From Rhodococcus sp. P-2 (GTDB taxonomy: Bacteria > Actinomycetota > Actinomycetes > Mycobacteriales > Mycobacteriaceae), in the NCBI RefSeq assembly GCF_016598535.1, contig NZ_CP066779.1, forward strand, positions 1,984,001 to 2,048,000: DNA of 64,000 nucleotides, read 5' to 3'. The notes below the pieces were generated by a model. It worked only from the letters and a program-made list of their open reading frames with translations. It did not search any database and was not told where the DNA came from. The position numbers and the translations under genes were made by a program. Of this stretch, positions 8,616 to 16,693 are shown piece after piece (within the stretch, counting starts at the first letter, position 1; each line of letters begins with the position of its first letter).

Positions 8616-10643
8616 TCAGCGACCTCCGACGAACGGAACGTTGACGAAGCTCGGCCGGTCCGCAGCCAACTCGATGTGCTGCGGCTTCAGTTGGCTGTCG
8701 GCGAGCATCGGCCCGAGTGCCAGGTAACGCGGCACGCTGGCAGCGTAGACGTCGACGCGGAGTCGGTGTCCGGGTTGTAGCACCGCTTCCGTCGGGAGCA
8801 TGTTGATGTCGACGGCGGTGACTTCACCGGGAACCACCGGCTGACGGGTGTCGATCGTCAGATAGTGGTGCGGTTCACTGTAGTCACCGTTGGCCGAGCG
8901 AGTGCTCTTGGAATCGTCGACCGCCCGGAGCGACGCAGTCAGAGCGCCGTTCGTGATCGGTGTCGAGGTTCCGTCCGGCGCTACGTCGTTGACAGTCGCT
9001 GCCCAGAATCCGTCCGTCGAGTCCAGGACTGTCTCGAGATGGACGTTGATCGGGCCCGAGAGTGAGGTCGGCTCCGTCACCGCCTCACCGGTGAACGTCA
9101 GACCCTCCGCTTCCTGGAATCGGGAATCCTTGGAACACGACGCACCGAGCACCACGGAGATCCCGGCAGTTCCCTGTGTTCCGTCGCCGGAACAAAAGCC
9201 TCGCAGTCCTGGTGCGACCGTCAATCGCGCTGCGGCACTGGACGGGTCATTTGTCAGCGAACCGTCGTACGCCGCGTGGGCGGCAGTTCCGCTGGGCGCG
9301 GAGTTCAGATACATACGTTCGTACGTCGCACCCGCTCGCGGGAACTGATCATCGGTGATCCATCCGCCGCCTTGCTGCAACATCGTCACCGGGCCGTAGC
9401 GATCGATTCCGTTGTCGATGCCCTTGAGCCACTTGTCGAACCACGCACGTTCGAGTACGTCGAGGCGCGGCGGCGCACCGTCCTTGCCGAATCCTCCACC
9501 GGGAGTGACGTGATAGCCGTTCCCCATGATCAACTGCTTCTGGCCGGGTGGCAGATCGATTCCGTTGTAGATCCGCGGCTCGCTGTTGGCGAAGATGTCG
9601 TGCCAACCGCCGTAGACCATCGTCGCAGCGGTGATGTTGCCGACGTCAGCGGATCGGTCATGATAGAACTGACCGTCTTGCGCGACTTGGAGAGTCGACG
9701 GTGACACGTCTTCGATTCTCTGGGCCGTCATCGCTTGTACCAGTTCGGGAATCAGTGTTCCCGGATCCTCGAGGCGGCTCGCCAACCATAGTGGATCGAA
9801 ATTTCCTTGCAGGATGTCCTGAACGTTCGGGATGAGCTTGAGTCCGTTGACCGCGGTCAACCACAACGGCATGAACCCCACTCCGAGGCCACCACCGGTC
9901 CCGACGATGTCGCGCAGCAGATCGTTGCCTGGTTCGACCGGGAAGATCGCCTTCAGCGCCGGGGGGTTGTTGCTCGCCGCCTGCACCGAATTGATCGCGG
10001 AGTACGAGATACCCGCCATCCCTACTTTTCCGTCCGACCACCCTTGCTTGCTCATCCAGTCGATGACCTCGATCGAATCCTGTTGCTCGCGCTTGCCGAG
10101 GACATCCCAATTACCTTGGGAGAAGCCGGTTCCACGCGCGTCGACCACGACCTGGGTGTATCCGTTCTGGACCAGGTCGCGGTTGACGCCGAGAACCCGT
10201 GCGCCTCCGCCGGCGATGACGCCCGTCAACTCCGACACTCCGTCGAACGGCGCAGCGAGGTCGAGCGAGTTCGCCACGTCCATCAACGTCTCACCCACCT
10301 GCGGGATCGACAGAGCTGAATCCACCAACGTATCCAGCAGTTTCGTGTACGGCGTGATGTTGAGAACCGAAGGCGTCTTCGATTCCACGGCGCGCCCGGA
10401 CGCATCTGCCGGGCGGTACACATTTGCTTGCAGAACGGTGCCGTCACTCATCGTGATGGGCACGTCCCACTCGATGGAGATCCCCGGATACTGTGGCGCC
10501 GCCTCCGTAGCCGCGAGCCAGGCTTGTCCGTCCGACCCGCCCGTCGGATCCGCAGAAGCGACGGCACTCGGCACCGTCAGGCCCACGACGCACAGTCCCA
10601 CCGCAATCGTTGTCGACCTTCGACGTAGAAGTCGTGTCTTCAC
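8616..10643 (-). CDS. Secreted CocE/NonD-family serine hydrolase (X-Pro dipeptidyl-peptidase S15-like)
   Basis: A 675-aa protein. Residues 1-31 form a signal peptide (RRRS, then a hydrophobic core ending PSAVASADP). An alpha/beta-hydrolase domain follows with the nucleophile elbow GMAGISYSAINSV, an acid region and GNGYHVTPGGG (candidate catalytic His). A C-terminal beta-jelly-roll domain (about 430-675) contains VPGEVTAVDINMLPTEAVLQPGHRLRV, typical of CocE and PepX. Relatives hydrolyse esters or acyl-amides outside the cell; the substrate is unknown. The gene stands alone, with a possible CRP/GlxR-type site upstream (10692-10705). Confidence 0.87.
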   Translation of the reverse strand: MKTRLLRRRSTTIAVGLCVVGLTVPSAVASADPTGGSDGQAWLAATEAAPQYPGISIEWDVPITMSDGTVLQANVYRPADASGRAVESKTPSVLNITPYTKLLDTLVDSALSIPQVGETLMDVANSLDLAAPFDGVSELTGVIAGGGARVLGVNRDLVQNGYTQVVVDARGTGFSQGNWDVLGKREQQDSIEVIDWMSKQGWSDGKVGMAGISYSAINSVQAASNNPPALKAIFPVEPGNDLLRDIVGTGGGLGVGFMPLWLTAVNGLKLIPNVQDILQGNFDPLWLASRLEDPGTLIPELVQAMTAQRIEDVSPSTLQVAQDGQFYHDRSADVGNITAATMVYGGWHDIFANSEPRIYNGIDLPPGQKQLIMGNGYHVTPGGGFGKDGAPPRLDVLERAWFDKWLKGIDNGIDRYGPVTMLQQGGGWITDDQFPRAGATYERMYLNSAPSGTAAHAAYDGSLTNDPSSAAARLTVAPGLRGFCSGDGTQGTAGISVVLGASCSKDSRFQEAEGLTFTGEAVTEPTSLSGPINVHLETVLDSTDGFWAATVNDVAPDGTSTPITNGALTASLRAVDDSKSTRSANGDYSEPHHYLTIDTRQPVVPGEVTAVDINMLPTEAVLQPGHRLRVDVYAASVPRYLALGPMLADSQLKPQHIELAADRPSFVNVPFVGGR

Positions 10644-10691
10644 GAAAACCCCAATTTTCTGTTGTGATGACCCAGCCCTGCCCCCACGACA

Positions 10692-10705
10692 GTGACCGGC
10701 GTCAC
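10692..10705. promoter_or_regulatory. Possible CRP/GlxR-type site
   Basis: GTGA-CCGGCG-TCAC fits the GTGA-N6-TCAC core of cAMP-receptor-type regulators. It lies between the divergent hydrolase and pseudouridine synthase genes, about 50 nt upstream of the hydrolase start. A match this short can arise by chance. Confidence 0.25.
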
Positions 10706-10783
10706 GAACTTACCGGATAGTAACTTCCGTCCCATATGTCGTCAATAGGTCTGAATGCCGGCCGGACGGCTAGCTTTGAAGAT

Positions 10784-11707
10784 GTGTCACGATCTCCCCT
10801 TCCCGTCCGCGACGGCCTGAACCCCAGTCGCATCCGTCAGCCCGAAGACGGCATGTGGGCGACGACGCTCGACTACCTGCTCGAACGGTTCCCCCAGGAT
10901 GCCGTCCGCTTGCGGGAGAAAGTCGCAGCCGGGGAAGTCGTCGACGAGAAGGGCGTCGGAATCACCGAGGCGAGTGCTTACGCTCCGCGGCGGTTCGTCT
11001 ACCTGTACCGAGACCCACCCGTCGAGTCGCGGGTACCGTTCGAGATCGACGTCCTGCACCGGGACGAGAACATCCTGGTCGTGGACAAGCCGCATTTCCT
11101 GGCGAGCACCCCGCGAGGGCGATACATCGCCGAATCGGCACTGGTCAGATTGCGTCGGGACCTCGACCTGCCGGAGTTGAGTCCCGCTCATCGCCTCGAC
11201 CGCGTCACAGCGGGACTACTGCTGTTCACCGTGCATCAGGCGGCCAGGCGCGGCTACCAGACCATGTTCGCCGAGCGCCGCGTCGCCAAGGAATACGAGG
11301 CCATCGCGCGTTACGACGCACAGGTGAGCACTCCCGTGGTCGTGCGCAGTCGCATCGTCAAAGAACGCGGGGTACTCAAAGCCGAGGAGATCGAGGGCGA
11401 ACCCAACAGCGAGTCGCGGATCGAACTGATCGAGACGCGGGACGGCTTCGCGCGGTACCGGTTGATCCCCCATACCGGCAAGACCCATCAACTGCGCCTG
11501 CACATGACCTCCGTCGGGCTCCCGATCCACGGCGACAACTTCTATCCCGACTTCTACGACGTTGCCGCAGAGGATTATTCGAACCCGCTGCGCCTGCTGT
11601 CGAAGGTTCTCGAGTTCGAGGATCCGATGACCGGCCGGCTGCGACGGTTCGAAAGTCGGCGAACCCTGTCCTGGCCGGACGAATCAGGCGGTGGCGACTC
11701 GCCGTAG
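10784..11707 (+). CDS. RluA-family pseudouridine synthase
   Basis: About 307 aa. It has the RluA catalytic motif with its aspartate (HRLDRVTAGLLLFT), the upstream LVVDKPHFLASTPRGRY, and the late motif HTGKTHQLRLHM. It isomerises uridines in rRNA or tRNA; the exact target base cannot be read. A -10 box TAGCTT (10771-10776) sits 8 nt before GTG 10784, which suggests a leaderless start there; an in-frame ATG at 10736 would add 16 residues without similarity to the family. No S4 domain is obvious. Confidence 0.85.
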   Translation: MSRSPLPVRDGLNPSRIRQPEDGMWATTLDYLLERFPQDAVRLREKVAAGEVVDEKGVGITEASAYAPRRFVYLYRDPPVESRVPFEIDVLHRDENILVVDKPHFLASTPRGRYIAESALVRLRRDLDLPELSPAHRLDRVTAGLLLFTVHQAARRGYQTMFAERRVAKEYEAIARYDAQVSTPVVVRSRIVKERGVLKAEEIEGEPNSESRIELIETRDGFARYRLIPHTGKTHQLRLHMTSVGLPIHGDNFYPDFYDVAAEDYSNPLRLLSKVLEFEDPMTGRLRRFESRRTLSWPDESGGGDSP

Positions 11708-11782
11708 GGACCCCGGACCCTTCCACTGCGCCACCGATACCGGGAGGATGGAAGCGCAGACCGCACCGCAAGAGGAGACCAG

Positions 11783-13318
11783 ATGAGCAAGACCGCTGTC
11801 GTACCCGAAGCCGTACGGGAGATCGAGCGCAAGTACGAGGCGCCGGCCGAGCAGGAAGTCCCCGCCTTGGGTGGACTTCCCGGTGTTGTCGGTGAGCCGG
11901 TTCACGACTCGATACAGCTCTCTGCCACCTACTTCGACACCGCCGACTACCGGTTGCTCGCCGAGAAGATCACGCTGCGCAAGCGCGAGGGCGGCGATGA
12001 TGCGGGGTGGCACATGAAACTTCCCGCAGGCCAGGACACTCGAACTGAGATCCAGCTTCCGCCGGACGAGAGCACCGATGTCCCCTCGCCGCTGTCGAGT
12101 CTGATCCGGGCGATCATTCGCGGTCACGACCTGGTTCCGGTCGCCCTGATCATCACCGACCGGGAGCGCACCCGACTCAACGGCGAAAACGGTGTTCTGC
12201 TCGCCGAAGTGGTCTCCGACACCGTCATCGCCTGCAAGGCAGACGGTTCCGGTGAATCGACGTGGCAGGAAGTCGAGGTCGAACAAGGCGCAGGCGGACG
12301 AGATCTGGCCGACGCAATCGAGACGGTTCTACTGGACGCCGGGCTGGAGCGTTCTGCAAGTCCGTCCAAACTCAAACGAGCACTGGGTACTTCGGTGACC
12401 CCGTACGTCGGTCCCGAGATCACCACGGGCAAAGCGTCGAATCCGCGGATTCTGTTGCGCAATTACCTCATCGAACAACTACGCGCACTGGTCGCAGCGG
12501 ACCTCGGAACGCGTCGGGCCGACGACGAAGCCGTTCACGACTTCCGGGTTGCAGCTCGTCGCATCCGCAGCGCTCTTCAGTCCTACGCGGGCCACTCCCC
12601 CAAGACCGACGATCTGATCACCGACCTGCGGTGGATCGGTGGAAAGTTCGGTGACGCCCGCGACGTCGAGGTCCAATGGGAACGTCTGGTCGAACGCCTC
12701 GGCGAAATCGACGAGATGCCCGAACGAGAAGCTGTGCGTGCTCGAATCGACGAGTTCTTCTCGGCCCGCGGTGAAACCGCGCAGGAAACAGCCCTCGAAG
12801 CGCTCGATTCCGAGCGCTACACCACGCTGCTCGATCGTCTCGACGAGTACGTCGGCGACCTCGAGTTCGACACCGTCGCCCACCGTGTGGGAAAGAAGGC
12901 GTCGGCACGAGAGTTGGCCCATACCCTGCGCCACCTGGCTCACAAGGTCGGCAAGCGAGTCGATCACGTCTTCGATGCCGATACCCGCGCCGAGCGTGAC
13001 GAGCGAATGCACCGCGCACGCAAGGGTGCCAAGCGGATGAAGTACGCGATCGAGGTCATGGAACCGGTGTCGAAGAGCCGAGCCAAGCGCGCCTTGAAGC
13101 ATTTCAGCCACTTCCAGGACGTTCTCGGCGAACATCAGGATTCCGTTGTCGCCCAACACCATCTGCTCGAAATCGCGGCGGAGCAGGAACACACGTCTTT
13201 GACCAGCTTCGGATTGGGCATGGCCTATCGGCGAGAACTGGAAATAGCCGACGGACAGTCAACCCTGCTCCGCAAGACGTGGAAGGAAGCCGTGAAGTCG
13301 GCGTCGTCACTCTGGTGA
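11783..13318 (+). CDS. CYTH and CHAD domain protein
   Basis: A 511-aa cytoplasmic protein. The N-terminal CYTH (triphosphate tunnel) domain spans about 1-205 with the ExExK signature REIERKYE, TYFDTADYRLLAEKITLRKREGG and WHMKLPAG. The C-terminal CHAD domain (about 220-510) is helical and histidine-rich with VHDFRVAARRIRSALQSY and MHRARKGAKRMKYAIEVM. CYTH enzymes hydrolyse triphosphates, and CHAD domains bind polyphosphate, so a role in polyphosphate metabolism is likely. A good AGGAG lies before the ATG. It is followed 49 nt later by a universal stress protein gene. Confidence 0.92.
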   Translation: MSKTAVVPEAVREIERKYEAPAEQEVPALGGLPGVVGEPVHDSIQLSATYFDTADYRLLAEKITLRKREGGDDAGWHMKLPAGQDTRTEIQLPPDESTDVPSPLSSLIRAIIRGHDLVPVALIITDRERTRLNGENGVLLAEVVSDTVIACKADGSGESTWQEVEVEQGAGGRDLADAIETVLLDAGLERSASPSKLKRALGTSVTPYVGPEITTGKASNPRILLRNYLIEQLRALVAADLGTRRADDEAVHDFRVAARRIRSALQSYAGHSPKTDDLITDLRWIGGKFGDARDVEVQWERLVERLGEIDEMPEREAVRARIDEFFSARGETAQETALEALDSERYTTLLDRLDEYVGDLEFDTVAHRVGKKASARELAHTLRHLAHKVGKRVDHVFDADTRAERDERMHRARKGAKRMKYAIEVMEPVSKSRAKRALKHFSHFQDVLGEHQDSVVAQHHLLEIAAEQEHTSLTSFGLGMAYRRELEIADGQSTLLRKTWKEAVKSASSLW

Positions 13319-13367
13319 CTTCGCCGCAACCAGTCGACCGATCTCGATCATTTCAGAGGGAGTAGAC

Positions 13368-14258
13368 ATGAACACACTTGCAGGACACCAGGATGTCGTC
13401 GCCGGCATCGACGGATCCGAGGCGTCCACGGCCGCGGCCCGGTGGGCCGCCTCGGTTGCGAATGCGGTGAACTCACGACTGATTCTGGCGCACGCCCTCC
13501 CGCAGGAGGGTCCGATCTACAGTCCCGCTGCAGTGATGTTGCAGTCGCAGTTCCTCAGCCAGATCCGCGAAGACGGCGAAGCGATCGTCGACGCCGCTGC
13601 CGCGGTGATTTCAGCTGAATTCCCGGAACTGACCGTCGAATCCGAGATCGCACCAGGCCCGGCGTCGACGCACATACTCGAATCTTCGGGTACCGCACGC
13701 CTGATCGTGATGGGGTCGACCGGATCGGGTGCACTGCGTTCGAGGCTGCTCGGATCGACTGCACTGAAGGTGGCAAATCACGCCACCTGTCCGGTCACGG
13801 TGTGGCGTGGTTCGGCGCAGAATCCCGGTCCGGATCAACGTCCCGTCATCGTCGGAGTCGACGGAAGTGCGTTGAGCAAGAAGGCCGTCGAGTACGCGTT
13901 TCGTTATGCCGATCAGTTCGACGCGCCGCTCATCGCCGTCCACACCTGGCAGGGCTCGTCCACCTTCCGCGAGGGCGGAGCGGGAATCCTCATCGACTGG
14001 GAAGCCGTCGAGCAGGAGGAGTCGGCGCTACTGGCGGAAAACCTGGCCGGTATGGCCGACCAGTACCCGGACGTGCCGGTCACCCGCATCAGTGAACCCG
14101 GCGCCGCTGCTCCCGTCATGCTCAAGTACGCGGACGATGCGCAGTTGATAGTTGTCGGAAGTCACGGGCGCAGTGCGATGGCCGGCGCCGTGATGGGCTC
14201 GACGAGCCAGAATCTGCTGCACCATGCGCCAGGACCGGTCATGATCTGTCGCGCCTGA
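13368..14258 (+). CDS. Universal stress protein with two Usp domains
   Basis: A 296-aa tandem-Usp protein. Domain 1 covers about residues 8-145 and ends in MGSTGSGALRSRLLGSTAL; domain 2 covers about 155-296 with VGSHGRSAMAGAVMGSTSQ. Both keep the Gly-rich ATP-binding motif G-2x-G-9x-G(S/T). Such proteins are induced in stress and dormancy in mycobacteria and bind ATP. It follows the CYTH-CHAD gene, is preceded by an AGAGGGAG-type ribosome site, and is terminated by the first copy of the window's palindromic repeat. Confidence 0.9.
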   Translation: MNTLAGHQDVVAGIDGSEASTAAARWAASVANAVNSRLILAHALPQEGPIYSPAAVMLQSQFLSQIREDGEAIVDAAAAVISAEFPELTVESEIAPGPASTHILESSGTARLIVMGSTGSGALRSRLLGSTALKVANHATCPVTVWRGSAQNPGPDQRPVIVGVDGSALSKKAVEYAFRYADQFDAPLIAVHTWQGSSTFREGGAGILIDWEAVEQEESALLAENLAGMADQYPDVPVTRISEPGAAAPVMLKYADDAQLIVVGSHGRSAMAGAVMGSTSQNLLHHAPGPVMICRA

Positions 14259-14264
14259 ATTGCC

Positions 14265-14304
14265 GTGCGCCTTTATTAACCCCCCGCGGTTAATAAAGGC
14301 GCAC
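14265..14304. repeat. Palindromic repeat, copy 1
   Basis: Perfect 17-bp arms GTGCGCCTTTATTAACC and its complement surround the 6-nt loop CCCCGC. The element fills the gap between two convergent genes (usp ends 14258, the VIT-type gene ends 14312). Near-identical copies lie at 62562-62611 and 63713-63758. The stem could act as a bidirectional terminator, but it lacks a T-run, and sequence identity between loci points to a dispersed repeat family. Confidence 0.85.
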
Positions 14305-14311
14305 AGCAGGG

Positions 14312-15052
14312 TCAGCCGAGACCCGTGCCCACCAGCTGACCTACTCCGTACGTCACAGCCATCGCCAGCGCGCCGCCGATCACCACTCGTAGCACGGCTC
14401 TGGTCTTGCGGGCTCCGCCCAGCGTCGCGCTGATCGTCCCGGTCAGTGCAAGTGCGATCAGCACCGCAAAGAAGGCGATGGGCACGCGGATACCCGTCGG
14501 CGGCAACAGAATCGCGACCAACGGGATCGCCGCGCCGATCGTGAACGAGATTGCCGACGAGATCGCCGCATGCCATGGATTGGTGAGATCGTCCGGGTCG
14601 ATGCCCAATTCGACTTCGACGTGTGCCGCGAAAGCATCGTGCTCGGTCAATTCTTCGGCGACTCGTCGAGCCGTCTCCTGGCTCAAACCCTTGTTCTCGT
14701 AGATCTCGGTCAGTTCCTGAAGTTCCGCCTCCGGTGTTTCGAGGAGTTCCTTCTTCTCCTTCTGCAGGAGTGCGCGTTCGGTGTCTCGCTGAGCGCTGAC
14801 CGAAACGTACTCACCCAACGCCATGGACACAGCGCCGGCAACCAGACCAGCGAAACCGGCGGTGAAGATCGCGGAGCGCTCGGTTGTGGCTGCCGCAACA
14901 CCGACCACGAGGCCTGCGGTCGAGACGATTCCGTCGTTTGCACCCAGAACACCTGCACGCAGCCAATTGAGGCGATTGTTCAAACTCGGTGCGTGAGGTT
15001 CGGATTCCCCACCGGGCGCCCCGTCGGTCAACTGCACACTGTCTCCTGACAT
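14312..15052 (-). CDS. VIT1/CCC1-family iron/manganese transporter
   Basis: A 246-aa membrane protein with about five helices. The family start LNWLRAGVLGANDGIVSTAGLVVGVA and the GAVSMALGEYVSVSAQRDTE motif are clear. A soluble cytoplasmic metal-binding hairpin (about 95-165, with glutamate-rich helices) sits between TM2 and TM3, as in plant VIT1. Members move Fe(II) or Mn(II) out of the cytosol. The gene is monocistronic and divergent from the SDR gene. Confidence 0.88.
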   Translation of the reverse strand: MSGDSVQLTDGAPGGESEPHAPSLNNRLNWLRAGVLGANDGIVSTAGLVVGVAAATTERSAIFTAGFAGLVAGAVSMALGEYVSVSAQRDTERALLQKEKKELLETPEAELQELTEIYENKGLSQETARRVAEELTEHDAFAAHVEVELGIDPDDLTNPWHAAISSAISFTIGAAIPLVAILLPPTGIRVPIAFFAVLIALALTGTISATLGGARKTRAVLRVVIGGALAMAVTYGVGQLVGTGLG

Positions 15053-15183
15053 GGCAACAGATTAGGACGATCAGTCCGGTTGCGATAGCAATCTGAGCCT
15101 GTCCTTCGCGCACTGATATATTCCGACCAGCACCCCAACCAAGCATTTGTTAGGTTGAGAATCGGCAGACACCTGGAGGCATT

Positions 15184-15942
15184 GTGAGCACAGCACGCAC
15201 CGCTTTTGTCAGCGGAGGAACCGGCGGAATCGGGTCGGCGATCGCCTTGACTCTCGCCGAACGCGGACACGACGTCGCCTTCACCTACCGAAACAACAAG
15301 GACGCCGCCGAGCAGCTGAGCGAGCAGATTCGCGCGCATGGCGTACGCGCCCACTCGTACCCTCTCGACCTCACCGACGAATCGTCGATCAACGCCGCCG
15401 TCAGCGATGCGGTCAGTGATCTGGGTGGGCTGACGACCCTCGTCCACGCTGCCGGACCGCACGTCCCGATGACGCACCTCTCACGCGTGACTCCGGCGTT
15501 CTTCACCGAACAACTGAACCAGGAAGCCGCGGCGTTCTTCACGCTCGTCCACACCGCCCTGCCTGCGCTGCGTGCATCCTCGGGTTCGGTGGTAGCGGTG
15601 ACGACCGCGGCTACGGATCGTTTTCCCGTGCGCGACGGACTCTCCGCAGGCACCAAAGGGGCTGTCGAACAACTGGTTCGCGGATTCGCCGCAGAGGAAG
15701 GACGCTACGGCGTCCGGTTCAACGCCGTAGGACCAGGCATGTTGACGGACGGAATGGCCGAGCGTCTGATCAACTCCGCCGAACTCGATCAGGGCGCGCT
15801 CGACGTGACCATGAGCCGAATCCCGTTGAAGCGCTTCGGATCGGCCACCGACATCGCCGAAGCCGTATGTTTCCTCGCGAGCGACGCCGCCGGATTCATC
15901 AGCGGCCAGAAGCTCAACGTCGACGGCGGATACACCGTGTGA
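15184..15942 (+). CDS. SDR-fold protein lacking catalytic Ser/Tyr
   Basis: A 252-aa short-chain dehydrogenase/reductase fold similar to FabG. The dinucleotide motif is intact (SGGTGGIGSAIA, residues 10-21), as are the strand-4 motif (HAAG, 88-91) and a C-terminal DGGYTV. The catalytic YxxxK is SAGTK (Ser154, Lys158), so the general-acid tyrosine is missing, and the usual catalytic serine strand reads VVAVTTAATD. It may be an inactive or divergent reductase or a regulator. Start GTG 15184 has GGAGG 5 nt upstream. The gene ends 3 nt from the convergent TetR gene. Confidence 0.82.
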   Translation: MSTARTAFVSGGTGGIGSAIALTLAERGHDVAFTYRNNKDAAEQLSEQIRAHGVRAHSYPLDLTDESSINAAVSDAVSDLGGLTTLVHAAGPHVPMTHLSRVTPAFFTEQLNQEAAAFFTLVHTALPALRASSGSVVAVTTAATDRFPVRDGLSAGTKGAVEQLVRGFAAEEGRYGVRFNAVGPGMLTDGMAERLINSAELDQGALDVTMSRIPLKRFGSATDIAEAVCFLASDAAGFISGQKLNVDGGYTV

Positions 15943-15945
15943 GTT

Positions 15946-16584
15946 CTATCCGCCCAACTTGCGAAAGACCAGGCGCACGGCAAGTTCGAGATGCGCCATC
16001 ACTTCGTCTGTCGTCATCCGGCCGGCTACCCACGAGACGAGACTCGACATCCAGACGTCGTCGATGACCTTCACCGCGTCCAGTTGCTGCTGCGAGACTT
16101 CCTCGACGCCGATAGCCTTCGCGAACATCTCGGTCACGACCCCACCGAGTGCGTTGAGTTCCGGAGTCGCCGATGCGTCTGCGAACATGTACGCCCGAAC
16201 CAACGCTTCGTAGCGGAGGTGATCGGTCTCGAGGACCTCCGTATTCTTGCGCAGCACAAACAGAATCCGGTCCGACGGAGTCTCGCCGGGGATTACAAAG
16301 TCCTGGAATCTGTCACGCAAACCCTCGAACATCCACAACAATGCGACGACGAGCATGTGGTTCTTGGACGGGAAATAGCGGTAAACAGTCCCGATCGCGA
16401 CGCCGGCACGATCGGCGACCGATCGCATCTGCACCGCGTCGTAGCCGCCTTCGGAGGCGGATTCCATTGCAGCGTCGACAATCCGGCGAAAACGCGCTCG
16501 CTGCGACGGCGTCGTACGACGTCCGGTCACCGAGCTACGTTCGACCACCGACTGGTCTGCCTTGTCGCCACCTGCCATGTCCAC
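15946..16584 (-). CDS. TetR-family regulator, KstR-like
   Basis: A 212-aa repressor. The N-terminal helix-turn-helix (EGGYDAVQMRSVADRAGVAIGTVYRYFPSKNHML) and the ligand domain (RAYMFADASATPELNAL, VIDDVWMSSLVSWVAGR) closely resemble KstR, the sterol-catabolism regulator of mycobacteria and rhodococci. No sterol genes are adjacent, so it is probably a KstR paralogue with another acyl-CoA or lipid effector. A 29-bp imperfect palindrome just upstream (16592-16620) is a likely autoregulatory site. Confidence 0.85.
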   Translation of the reverse strand: MDMAGGDKADQSVVERSSVTGRRTTPSQRARFRRIVDAAMESASEGGYDAVQMRSVADRAGVAIGTVYRYFPSKNHMLVVALLWMFEGLRDRFQDFVIPGETPSDRILFVLRKNTEVLETDHLRYEALVRAYMFADASATPELNALGGVVTEMFAKAIGVEEVSQQQLDAVKVIDDVWMSSLVSWVAGRMTTDEVMAHLELAVRLVFRKLGG

Positions 16585-16591
16585 AACCCTT

Positions 16592-16620
16592 ATTAGACGT
16601 CGTCAATACCGACTCCTAAT
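16592..16620. promoter_or_regulatory. Imperfect palindrome upstream of the KstR-like gene
   Basis: The dyad is ATTAG-N2-GTCG-N11-CGAC-N2-CTAAT, 8 nt before the tetR start. Outer and inner arms (ATTAG/CTAAT, GTCG/CGAC) are perfect. Size and position fit a TetR operator. Confidence 0.45.
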
Positions 16621-16693
16621 GTAGCCGCCCAACGCAATTGTCGGGTGCACGACTGCCCGCTTCCGAAGTGCCCGCCAGTGGAACCGGCCGAGA

